47,996 nt of DNA from Bacteroidales bacterium (GTDB lineage: Bacteria; Bacteroidota; Bacteroidia; Bacteroidales; JAIOZK01): NCBI GenBank assembly GCA_021738625.1, contig JAIPBS010000029.1:1-47996 (forward strand), written 5' to 3'. Below the pieces are notes generated by a model. The model ran no database searches. It saw only the letters and a list, made by a program, of their open reading frames with translations, and was not told the origin of the DNA. Of the stretch, positions 18,318 to 26,657 are shown piece by piece. Position numbers and translations under genes: made by a program. Each line of letters starts with the position of its first letter. Positions within the stretch are counted from its first letter, which is position 1.

Positions 18318-19100
18318 TCATTCCCATTTTAATGCTTTGGTTGAATTCAGGCCGGCTGCCCTGCCTGCCTGTGAACCAACTGTTATGATGGCTATCAACA
18401 CCGACACGAGCGCTGTTAAGGCATAAATCCAAAGATTGAATCCCGTGCGGAAGACAAAACCATCCAGCCAGTTGTTCAGAAAATAAATGGCCGGAACCCA
18501 GGCCAGCAGGTTTGCGATCACCACCAGCCAGAAAAACTCTTTTGATAGTGTATATACAATTGTTCCCATGGAAGCTCCCTTTGTCAAATATCCGAATAAT
18601 CTCCCTTACTGGATCGCGATTCCCAAAATACCTGATCGCCGAAGACTCCGTCAGGACAACGGCTTCAGCTCCATTCAGTGCATTATTCACATCTCCGTAA
18701 ACCGGTTCAAGTCCAAAAAGTTCAAGAAAAGTTGTGTCCGCAACCAGCATATTGTCTTCGTTAAATGAAATATCCCCGTAAGTAGCCACAACACTTTGAT
18801 AAAGGAAATGCAGCTTACAAGCCTGTTTGATTTCGGGGTATCTGGCGGTGACCCACGGGATCAGATCGCCCTGGCTGGCCGCCCATTGTCCGTCTTCCCC
18901 GTGCCCGATATAACGGACCTCCAAACGGTAAATGTTATCAGTATCCCAAAAATGCTTGTCATAGCTTAGTTCGTCCTCCACAAAAAGGAAGATCAGAATA
19001 CAGGTAGCCAGTCCGATGGCCAGGCCAAATACGTTAATCAGGGAATTGTATCCGTTCCTGAAAAAAACCTCATTGCTGTAAGCAACACATTCCTGAACAT
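18318..19100 (-). pseudogene. Decayed MacB/FtsX-type permease (frameshift plus large internal deletion)
   Basis: This is the fourth permease of the operon, broken in two ways. First, its natural start is the ATG at 19100 (MFRNVLLTAMRFF), 11 bp after the preceding gene's stop. That frame is lost in a run of seven T (plus-strand A7 at 19061-19067) and resumes in the next frame as RNGYNSLINVFGLAIG, consistent with loss of one T from an original eight. Second, after about 180 residues (TESSAIRYFGNRDP, then EIIRIFDKG) the sequence jumps near 18575-18590 to the last ~85 residues of a permease (GASMGTIVYTLSKEFF to the C-terminal KALKWE) in another frame. About 500 residues are missing. An ATG at 19119 allows a 268-residue frame that reads through, but its ends are frameshift products. 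Flanking copies in the operon are intact. Confidence 0.85.
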
Positions 19101-19111
19101 GGTTTTGGTAT

Positions 19112-21523
19112 TTATTCATATTTCAATATATCTACGGGATCGGTTTGCGACGCAAAATAGGCTTTCACGCTGGTGATGGACATGGCGATGGTCAGTGCAA
19201 TAAGAGCCGCCAGCACAAAGGCAGGCAGGTTAATCTGCGTGCGATAAGCAAAGTTCTCCAGCCAGTTATCCATAAATATATAGCTCAGCGGCCAGGAGAT
19301 CAAGGTGGCGATAAGCACGAGTTTCATAAAGTCGAACGACATGAGCTTGATAATACTCAAGGTTTGTGCGCCAAGCACCTTTCTGATGCCGATCTCTTTG
19401 GTGCGTTGTTCGGCCATGAAGGAAGCCAGGCCGAATAAGCCCAGGGAGGCAATGAAAATAATAAGCACTGCGAAGATCAGCGAAAGGCTGCCGAGCTTTT
19501 CTTCGCCTTCGTAAAGCTGACTGAGCTCATCTTCAAGGAAAGAATACTCGAACGGCCTTTCGCCTTCCCTTTCTTTCCATTTCTTTTCCAGATAAGCCAG
19601 CACTTCCTTTTCTTTACCCGGGATATGCCTGACAACCATAAAATTGGTAAACCAATGGATCGACCAATCTTCCTCTTTCATATTCAATGCAAATGGACCG
19701 GCAGGCTGGTGCAGAGAGGTAACGTTAAAATTTTCTGTTACACCGATCACACGCTCATCTCCACGGATGGTTATCAGCTTTTTGCCTAAAGCTTTTTCAG
19801 GGCATTCCCAGCCCAGGTGCCTGACCATAGCTTCGTTGATCAACAGGCCTTTCATTGGATCGGTTTTATGCAACTCGCTGTAATCCCTGCCGGCGATGAC
19901 CTTTATATCAAATGTCTTCAGAAAATCATAATGCACCACCAGAGCCGGATAAAAATTCCATTTGTCTTCGGGGTATCCTTCCGGCCTGAACTCATGCGTA
20001 TTGTGTGCTTTGCCCAGGATATCATCCATGGCCGTTACACTGTATATGTCGGGATTGTTTTGAAGTTCGTTTTTAAACTCCTTGAACCCTTCCGCGATAT
20101 TAGTCCGGTTAATGGGCACGATGATGATGTCATCGTTTTTGAAACCCAGATCGGCATTTCGAATATAACTGATCTGATCATAGGCAATAAAGGTGCTGAT
20201 GATCAGGGCGATTGAAATGGCAAATTGCATTACCACAAGCACTTTCCTGGATTTTCCACTTTTGGCGCCCTTGCTTACTTTTCCCTTCAGCACCTGCACG
20301 GGTTTAAAAGAAGATAGATAAAAAGCAGGGTATACTCCTGAAAGAAAACCGGTCAATAGAGTTATCAAAAGCAATGCACCCATATAAACCGGGTGAACCA
20401 AAAGCGAAAGCGAAATTTCCTTGCCGGTAAAATCATTGAAAGCCGGCAGGGCCAACTCGATTAGGAACAGGGCCACAATCATAGCAAAAAAACTCATTAA
20501 AATAGATTCTCCCAGAAACTGCCGTATGATCTGCTTGCGGTAAGCACCCACCACTTTTTTAATGCCGATCTCTTTGCTGCGACCTGTTGAGGTGGCTGTG
20601 GCCAGATTCATGAAGTTAATGGCTGCAATGACCAGTAAGAAAAAAGCGATCACTGCCAGAATATATAGATTTCCAATATCGTTGTTGGGCTCTATTTCAT
20701 AATCCAGTTTGGATTTGAGATGAATATCTTCCAGAGGTTGCAGATAAAGGGAAATGTTTTCTTTCTCGGCATCATAAAAAAACTTGTTCACATAATTGGG
20801 CAGATCCTTTTCAATCTCTTCCGGCACCACGCCTTCTTTTAACAAAACATATGTCCAGCAAGGATTCCAAACCCAAGTGCGGGGCAATTGGCCACGGGTT
20901 ATTTGTCTTACCGTCGACATGGAAGCCACAAGGCTGAACTGAAAATGGGATTGCAATGGAACATCCCTGATCAATCCGGTCACTTTCAGGTTTACCCTGT
21001 CATCATAGCGCAACACTTTCCCCATGGGTTCTTCATCACCAAAGTACTTTCTGGCAGCGGTTTCTGTGATCACCACGCTGTTGGCTTCCTGTAAAGCGGT
21101 TTCTGGATCACCCTTAACAAATTTATAATCGAATATGTCGAAGAAAGTAGAATCAGCAAAAAAGAGGTTCTTTTCGTTAAAACTTTTGTCCTTGTATTCA
21201 ACAAGACTGCGTGAAACCTGGAAATCAAAAATACGGACGACGTTTTTTATCAGACCGGGGTATTCATTTTTTAAAGTAAAAGCAACAGGGAAAGGCGCAC
21301 TTGCCGAATTCTCTCCCACACCGTCGAAATCATAAACGTTCACAACCCGGTAGATCCGGTCTGATTTCTCATGATAACGGTCATAACTCATTTCATCGGC
21401 AATATACAATCCGATCAGCACGAAACAGGCAATACCGATCGACAAACCGATGATGTTGATCAGCGAATAAGATTTGTGCTTCAAAATATTCCTGAGTGCG
21501 GTTTTAAAATAATTACCTATCAT
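19112..21523 (-). CDS. MacB/FtsX-type ABC transporter permease (copy 2, intact)
   Basis: An 803-residue permease with the same double MacB-core/FtsX layout as its neighbours. The N-terminal block is YFKTALRNILKHKSYSLIN, a first FtsX block carries GRSKEIGIKKVVGAYRK, a second carries EIGIRKVLGAQ, and the protein ends PVDILKYE. It is about as long as the family norm and shows no lesions. It lies between the NTF2-like gene (52 bp upstream) and the decayed permease (11 bp downstream to that gene's natural start). It shares an operon with both ATPases. Confidence 0.92.
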   Translation of the reverse strand: MIGNYFKTALRNILKHKSYSLINIIGLSIGIACFVLIGLYIADEMSYDRYHEKSDRIYRVVNVYDFDGVGENSASAPFPVAFTLKNEYPGLIKNVVRIFDFQVSRSLVEYKDKSFNEKNLFFADSTFFDIFDYKFVKGDPETALQEANSVVITETAARKYFGDEEPMGKVLRYDDRVNLKVTGLIRDVPLQSHFQFSLVASMSTVRQITRGQLPRTWVWNPCWTYVLLKEGVVPEEIEKDLPNYVNKFFYDAEKENISLYLQPLEDIHLKSKLDYEIEPNNDIGNLYILAVIAFFLLVIAAINFMNLATATSTGRSKEIGIKKVVGAYRKQIIRQFLGESILMSFFAMIVALFLIELALPAFNDFTGKEISLSLLVHPVYMGALLLITLLTGFLSGVYPAFYLSSFKPVQVLKGKVSKGAKSGKSRKVLVVMQFAISIALIISTFIAYDQISYIRNADLGFKNDDIIIVPINRTNIAEGFKEFKNELQNNPDIYSVTAMDDILGKAHNTHEFRPEGYPEDKWNFYPALVVHYDFLKTFDIKVIAGRDYSELHKTDPMKGLLINEAMVRHLGWECPEKALGKKLITIRGDERVIGVTENFNVTSLHQPAGPFALNMKEEDWSIHWFTNFMVVRHIPGKEKEVLAYLEKKWKEREGERPFEYSFLEDELSQLYEGEEKLGSLSLIFAVLIIFIASLGLFGLASFMAEQRTKEIGIRKVLGAQTLSIIKLMSFDFMKLVLIATLISWPLSYIFMDNWLENFAYRTQINLPAFVLAALIALTIAMSITSVKAYFASQTDPVDILKYE

Positions 21524-21575
21524 GACCTTTCCCTGTTCATTCGCAATAACTCAATCGATCACTTATATGTAATCC

Positions 21576-22028
21576 CTATTCTGGTATTCTGTAATAGATC
21601 TTCCCGACAATTTTCCAGCCGTCGTCGGAAAATTTATAAAGCGACAGATAATCCGTAAAAATGTGTTTTCCACCCTTGAATAGTTTGATCTTTGCCATTG
21701 CTGCCGTTCCCGTGATGTCGATATCGACAAACTCGCAGGTGGTTTTTTCGGGATCATTTTCACCCTTGGCTTTTCTGATCTTAACGTACTCTATCCAGTT
21801 GTAAATAGGCAGCTTGTCCATCATATTGCCTTTGTAGATCAGCAGGTTGAAACCTGGATGGAAGCCTTTTTCAATGGCTTCAATCTCGCCGGCGTTCTGG
21901 ATGCCATCCACATAGGCGGTCTGGATCACATGTTTAATGGCTTCTTCGTCTGTTTTCTTATTTTGCGAGAATGCGATCGTGCTGCTGAAAACAGCTGCGA
22001 TCAAAAGGATAAATGATTTTTTCATCAT
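21576..22028 (-). CDS. Secreted NTF2-like (Lumazine_bd_2 type) small protein
   Basis: A 150-residue protein with a signal peptide (about 1-21, ending AFSQ) and an NTF2-like alpha+beta cone fold as in the Lumazine_bd_2/DUF4440 group. An N-terminal helix pair (AIKHVIQTAYVDGI) leads to FHPGFNLLIYKG, then paired strands, and a C-terminal DGWKIVGKIYY. In Bacteroidota these are exported proteins of unclear ligand. It is placed inside the ABC operon between two permeases, with short gaps (26 and 52 bp). It may therefore be a periplasmic partner or bind the transported compound; that is inferred from context only. Confidence 0.8.
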   Translation of the reverse strand: MMKKSFILLIAAVFSSTIAFSQNKKTDEEAIKHVIQTAYVDGIQNAGEIEAIEKGFHPGFNLLIYKGNMMDKLPIYNWIEYVKIRKAKGENDPEKTTCEFVDIDITGTAAMAKIKLFKGGKHIFTDYLSLYKFSDDGWKIVGKIYYRIPE

Positions 22029-22054
22029 GGTAAAATTGTTTATTGGGTTTAATT

Positions 22055-24460
22055 TTATTCATAAGAAATTGCATCAACCGGATTGGAATTGGCTGCCCTG
22101 GTGGCATGGTATAAAATCGTTATCGTAGCAATTACCAGCGAAACCAACATTGCGATCACAAATATGTACCAGGATATACCGGCCCGGTAGGCAAAACCGG
22201 CCAAAATATCATCCATAAAATACCAGGCCAGGGGCAGGGCAATCAGGCCGGCAATGAATACCAGTTTCAGAAAACGGATCATCAGCATCAGGATCACCTG
22301 TACCGAAGAGCTGCCCAGCACTTTTCTGATCCCAATTTCTTTTCTTTTCTGTTGGATTATAAAGGTTGTGAGCCCATACAATCCCAGGCTGGAAATAATC
22401 AGCGAAATGATTGCAAAATAACCGAATAGTTCCATCATGCGTTGTTCTCCGCGGTAAGAGTTCTGGATAAGATTTTCAACCACATGCATTTCGAAAGGCC
22501 TGCCGGGGAAAATCTCTTTCCAGCTTTCTTCTATATATTCCGATGCTTCATTGTTCATTTCTCCATTCACCCTCACCATCATTTGCCTGAACTCCTCAGG
22601 ATAGATGATGTAAACGGCGGGTTCAATTTTGGAGTGGAGTGAATAATAATGATAATCCTCCACCACCCCGATCACCTTTCTATTGTGAAGGGTATCGTAA
22701 AAGGGAGTAAAAGATTGTTCCAGCGGATTTTCCCAGCCAAGGGTTTCAACCGCGGCCCGGTTCACGATAACGGCTTCCAGGCTGTCCATGGCATAGGATT
22801 CATCGAAATTCCGTCCTTCAACGATTTGCATTCCCATCATATCAAGAAAATCGTAATCCACATAGCCAAAGCGCATCATAATGGACGTTTCGGCCGAATC
22901 AATCACCTGGATGGTGCTTTGGTTGCCGGCCACACCATTGTAATAAGAGGCGGCAGCTACACCGGTGATTTTGGGTTTCTGCAATAATTTCTCCTTCAGT
23001 TGCCTGAGATCATCCGGGTCGTTGTTGTTGTGCAAACTCACTGCATAAACATTGTCAGGATTATAGCCCAGATCCTTGTTCATCAAAAAGTTGATTTGCT
23101 TATACAAAGCCATGATGGAAAAGATCAGTGCGATGGAAACAACAAACTGAAACACCACCAATCCCTTGCTCAGCCATCCCGACTTCATATCATTATCTGA
23201 CAAGGATCCCTTAAGCACTTTAATGGGCCGGAAGCGCGACAGGTAAAAAGCCGGATAAGCTCCTGAAATCAAACTGATCAAAACCAGTAAGGCAAGCAGT
23301 CCAATGTTCAACATCCAGTTGCCCGCCAAATCCATTTGCAGATCAACACGCAATATGTCATTGAAATACGGCAGGAAAATTTCTACCAGCAACAACGAAA
23401 ATGCGATAGAGATAACAGTTAGTAGGAATGACTCACCAAAAAACCTATACATCAGGCTCGACCTGGAAGCGCCAAGCACTTTTCTCATCCCAACTTCACG
23501 GGCCTGTTTCATGGAACGGGCGATGGCTATGTTGATGTAATTCACACAGGCGATCACCACAATAAGTACTGCAATGATGATAAAGATCAGCACCGATTGC
23601 GCGCTCCCCTGTCTGTAGTTCATCACCTGGAACTTGATGTGACCCGATTTCAGGTGAATGACATCAACAGGCTGCAGATACAGGTCGAAAAAGCTTTCCT
23701 GTTCTTCTTCTGATATCTCCCGGTATTCGAGAAGGAAAGGCTTGAATTTCTTGCTTAGTTCCCTGTGATCTGCATTTTCGGACAACTGCACATAGGTATC
23801 GAGCATATTGGATTCCCATCCGCCAAACCAGTCGAACATATCGTAAGCCGTCGACATGGATATCAACACTTCATAACGATAATGGGTGTTTACCGGTGGA
23901 TTTTCCATTACACCTGTCACCTTAAAACCCTCGAAACCAAACAGGGTGACGATCTGATTCATCGCACTGTCGACCGAACCGAAAAACTTTTTTGCGGTTT
24001 TCTCGCTGAAGATAATACTACGCGGTTCAACCAGTGCGGTTTCTTCATCCCCCCTGATCAACTCCACACCAAAAAGCTCAAAGACGGTGGTATCGGTAAA
24101 ACTTACAAAATTCTGATTCAGGATGGTACCGTCCCGGGTCCCGATCGGGATTTCACCTAAATTCCACAATCGCACAAAATTGGTGATTTCAGGGAAGTTC
24201 TCCATCAGGGTTTCTCCCAGCGGAACCATGGTCACCGCCACATGCTGGTCATCGATTCCATCCGGAAACTGCAGTTCCACACAACGATAAAGCCGGTCCT
24301 TGTTTGGAATATGACTATTGTAGCTCAGTTCGTGCTGTACATATAGCATGATCATCAGGAAGGCTGCAATGCCGATGGTCAATCCAAAAATATTGATCAG
24401 CGAGTAGCTTTTCTGCCGAACCAGGTTCCTGAATGCGATTTTCAAATAATTCCAAAACAT
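22055..24460 (-). CDS. MacB/FtsX-type ABC transporter permease (copy 1, intact)
   Basis: An 801-residue permease, first of the series behind the HlyD-ATPase pair. The N-terminal FWNYLKIAFRNLVRQKSYS is followed by a periplasmic MacB-core domain, an FtsX block with ARSMKQAREVGMRKVLGAS, a second MacB-core, a second FtsX block with KEIGIRKVLGSSS, and the terminal PVDAISYE. All membrane segments are present. It lies 41 bp downstream of ATPase copy 1, which is probably its main energy partner. Confidence 0.92.
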   Translation of the reverse strand: MFWNYLKIAFRNLVRQKSYSLINIFGLTIGIAAFLMIMLYVQHELSYNSHIPNKDRLYRCVELQFPDGIDDQHVAVTMVPLGETLMENFPEITNFVRLWNLGEIPIGTRDGTILNQNFVSFTDTTVFELFGVELIRGDEETALVEPRSIIFSEKTAKKFFGSVDSAMNQIVTLFGFEGFKVTGVMENPPVNTHYRYEVLISMSTAYDMFDWFGGWESNMLDTYVQLSENADHRELSKKFKPFLLEYREISEEEQESFFDLYLQPVDVIHLKSGHIKFQVMNYRQGSAQSVLIFIIIAVLIVVIACVNYINIAIARSMKQAREVGMRKVLGASRSSLMYRFFGESFLLTVISIAFSLLLVEIFLPYFNDILRVDLQMDLAGNWMLNIGLLALLVLISLISGAYPAFYLSRFRPIKVLKGSLSDNDMKSGWLSKGLVVFQFVVSIALIFSIMALYKQINFLMNKDLGYNPDNVYAVSLHNNNDPDDLRQLKEKLLQKPKITGVAAASYYNGVAGNQSTIQVIDSAETSIMMRFGYVDYDFLDMMGMQIVEGRNFDESYAMDSLEAVIVNRAAVETLGWENPLEQSFTPFYDTLHNRKVIGVVEDYHYYSLHSKIEPAVYIIYPEEFRQMMVRVNGEMNNEASEYIEESWKEIFPGRPFEMHVVENLIQNSYRGEQRMMELFGYFAIISLIISSLGLYGLTTFIIQQKRKEIGIRKVLGSSSVQVILMLMIRFLKLVFIAGLIALPLAWYFMDDILAGFAYRAGISWYIFVIAMLVSLVIATITILYHATRAANSNPVDAISYE

Positions 24461-24501
24461 GACTTTTCAGTTTTTTCAATAATCGTTGCGTGCTTACATC
24501 A

Positions 24502-25185
24502 TTAAACCGGTGCCTTGATGTTTTCGGTAACTACCTGTCCGTCGAACAGGCGAACGATGCGCTGAGCATATTCAGCATCACGCAGGGAGTGGGTCACCAT
24601 CACGATGGTGGTACCGGTTCCGTTCAGCTCTTCAAGCATTTTCATGATCTCTTCGCCATGCGATGAATCGAGGTTACCCGTGGGCTCATCTGCCAGTATC
24701 AGATGCGGCTTGGCTACCAGCGCCCTGGCAACGGCCACCCTTTGCTGCTGTCCGCCGGAAAGCTGCAATGGAAAATGTTTTTTCCTGTGGCTGATCTTTA
24801 CTTTTTCGAGTACTTCTTCAACCCTGCTTTTTCTGTCAGTTGAGTTCACTCCCAGATAGATCAGGGGAAGTTCTACATTTTCAAATACACTCAACTCGTC
24901 TATCAGGTTAAAGTTCTGGAAAACAAAACCGATGTTTTGCTTTCTGAGCCTGGCCCTTTGCTTTTCGGAATAATCCGAAACTTCGTGTTCCAAGAAATAA
25001 TATTTCCCCTTTGAAGGATTGTCAAGCAATCCGAGTATGTTCAGCAAGGTAGACTTGCCGCATCCGGAAGGGCCCATAATGGCGACAAATTCACCGCTGT
25101 CAACTTGCAGGCTCACTTTGTTCAGCGCAGTGGTTTCTACTTCGTCTGTTCTGAATACTTTGGTTAATTCTGCTGTTTTAATCAT
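24502..25185 (-). CDS. LolD/MacB-type ABC transporter ATPase (copy 1)
   Basis: A 227-residue ATPase with Walker A GPSGCGKST, signature LSGGQQQRVAVARA, Walker B LILADEPTGNLDS and the H-loop VMVTHS. Together with the HlyD-family adaptor 32 bp upstream and the permease downstream it makes a MacAB-like tripartite set; an outer-membrane TolC partner is not in the window. It is the likely parent or sister of the duplicate at 17577-18263. Confidence 0.95.
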   Translation of the reverse strand: MIKTAELTKVFRTDEVETTALNKVSLQVDSGEFVAIMGPSGCGKSTLLNILGLLDNPSKGKYYFLEHEVSDYSEKQRARLRKQNIGFVFQNFNLIDELSVFENVELPLIYLGVNSTDRKSRVEEVLEKVKISHRKKHFPLQLSGGQQQRVAVARALVAKPHLILADEPTGNLDSSHGEEIMKMLEELNGTGTTIVMVTHSLRDAEYAQRIVRLFDGQVVTENIKAPV

Positions 25186-25217
25186 AACTTTATGATTTAT
25201 TAAGTTTTTCCTTTTAT

Positions 25218-26468
25218 TTATTTGAATATGAGCTTGTCTTTATCACCGAAGGAATCGTATGATGAGATGATCACCTCTTCACCCGGCTGCAAACCTTCTG
25301 TAATTTCATAAAAGTTGGTGTTTTGGCGGTTGATGCGGATGGAACGCTTGTAGGCAAACGCTCCGGTTTGATCAACCACGTAGATCCAGTTGCCGCCCGT
25401 TTCCTGGAAGAAACCGCCGCGTTTTACGATGATGGCATCGGTTTCGCTGCTGAAGACCAGCTTGAGCTGCAGGGTTTGTCCACGCTTAATGTGCTCGGGG
25501 GCGTCATTTTCAAACAGCAGGTCAACCTGGAATGATCCATTGGTTACATCCGTATAAATCTTGTTGATGAACAAGGTATAGGTTTTTCCTGCAAAATCGA
25601 ATTCAGCCGGCTGCCCCACATAAACCCTCGAGATATAGCGTTCGTCTATATTGGCTTCCAACTTAAAACCATCCTGTTTGTCGATCTGGCCAAGATGCTG
25701 TCCGGCAGATTTAGTTTCACCAATCTCCACATCAAATGAAGAAAGTACACCAGATGCCGGGGCCTTAACGTAGGCATTCTCCATATTTTTGCGTAAAAGC
25801 TTAAGGTTGTCGCGCATTCTGTCGAGAGAGATATTAATGTTTTCTTGTTGCTCAACTGTGGCAATGCTGTCGATTTTCTGCAACTTGAGAGAAATCTCAA
25901 GTTGCTTCAAGGTGAATTTATAATCCCTTTCCGCATCTTCAAATTCAACATCCGAGATTACATTTTCCTTGTGTAATTTCTTTTTCCGCTTAAAATCCTG
26001 CTTCACCTTGTCGATCTCATAGTTAAGCTGGGTGATCTCTTTTTGCCTTAAATACTTATTCTGTTCCAGGCTCAGCTTGGTATTCTGAAGGTTGTTGACC
26101 TCGGCCAGCATCCTGGTTTCCTGTTCCATATAATTAAGCTCCATGGCGGTGTTCAACAATTTAAGTATGGTATCGCCTTTGTGCAGATGGTCTCCGTCTT
26201 CCACGTAAACACTCTCAACCACACCGCCCTGAACGGCGTCTATAAATACGGTCGTTTTCGGATAGACAACACCGTCAACGGGGATAAATTCTTTGAACTT
26301 TTCTTCCTGCACACTGGCGATGGTCAACTGGTTCCTGTCCACATACAAACGGCTCGATTTATCCCTGAAAAACAACAGATATAAAATGAATATTGCAAAT
26401 GCCGATATTGCTGTAATGCTTAAGATCCTTTTGATAGTCCACTTCTTTTTCTTGATTATCCGATCCAT
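25218..26468 (-). CDS. HlyD/MacA-type periplasmic adaptor protein
   Basis: A 416-residue membrane-fusion protein linking inner-membrane permeases to an outer-membrane channel. It has one N-terminal membrane helix (about 15-32) and a first half-lipoyl segment (VDGVVYPKTTVFIDAVQGG, about 55-90). A long coiled-coil hairpin covers about 105-245, followed by the second half-lipoyl (NAYVKAPASGVLSSFDVEIGE, about 230-255) and beta-barrel and membrane-proximal domains. It is the first gene of the eight-gene minus-strand operon. It faces the divergent sigma-54 activator/sensor kinase genes, which probably regulate it. Confidence 0.93.
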   Translation of the reverse strand: MDRIIKKKKWTIKRILSITAISAFAIFILYLLFFRDKSSRLYVDRNQLTIASVQEEKFKEFIPVDGVVYPKTTVFIDAVQGGVVESVYVEDGDHLHKGDTILKLLNTAMELNYMEQETRMLAEVNNLQNTKLSLEQNKYLRQKEITQLNYEIDKVKQDFKRKKKLHKENVISDVEFEDAERDYKFTLKQLEISLKLQKIDSIATVEQQENINISLDRMRDNLKLLRKNMENAYVKAPASGVLSSFDVEIGETKSAGQHLGQIDKQDGFKLEANIDERYISRVYVGQPAEFDFAGKTYTLFINKIYTDVTNGSFQVDLLFENDAPEHIKRGQTLQLKLVFSSETDAIIVKRGGFFQETGGNWIYVVDQTGAFAYKRSIRINRQNTNFYEITEGLQPGEEVIISSYDSFGDKDKLIFK

Positions 26469-26498
26469 TTTTCAGTTTATTTGTTTTTAACAAGATTT

Positions 26499-26514
26499 AA
26501 CTAAATCTATGCCA
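26499..26514 (-). promoter_or_regulatory. Weak sigma-54-like -24/-12 promoter before the ABC operon
   Basis: On the minus strand TGGCATAGATTTAGTT resembles TGGCACGNNNNTTGCT. The GG and the second G are exactly 10 nt apart as required, but the -12 GC reads GT and the TT reads TA. It is about 30 bp before the adaptor ATG. I list it because a sigma-54 activator gene is divergent from this point; the sequence match alone is modest. Confidence 0.3.
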
Positions 26515-26561
26515 TTAAGGGTATCCATCTGCTCATGAGGGGCTTACACAAACAAAAACAT

Positions 26562-26590
26562 GCGTTGGCAATTAAAATTGTTCGCCAGCG
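26562..26590. promoter_or_regulatory. Imperfect inverted repeat, candidate activator-binding site
   Basis: GCGTTGGCAATT (26562-26573) is mirrored by AATTGTTCGCCAGCG (26576-26590): the CG-Y-TGGC and AATT blocks are complementary, with four extra bases in the right arm. It is 65-90 bp upstream of both the ABC operon promoter candidate and the regulator gene, a typical position for an enhancer-like site of a sigma-54 activator. Confidence 0.35.
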
Positions 26591-26599
26591 TTCAACAAC

Positions 26600-26631
26600 T
26601 TGTACACTTACGAACATTCTTCTTATTTTTA
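26600..26631 (+). promoter_or_regulatory. Bacteroidota-type promoter for the response regulator-kinase genes
   Basis: TTG at 26600-26602, 21-nt spacer, and TATTTTTA at 26624-26631 (one mismatch to TAnnTTTG). The predicted leader is about 20 nt. Confidence 0.45.
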
Positions 26632-26657
26632 CGAAAATTAAAATACCACATCATAAT

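Noticed and set aside
18313..19119. An intact 268-residue permease
   Set aside because: Both ends are frameshift products of a longer family pattern, and the length is a third of the neighbours'. It is listed as a pseudogene.
26562..26580. TTGGCA-type sigma-54 promoter on the plus strand before the regulator
   Set aside because: The -24 and -12 parts are one base too far apart and the -12 GC is missing. A normal promoter fits better.
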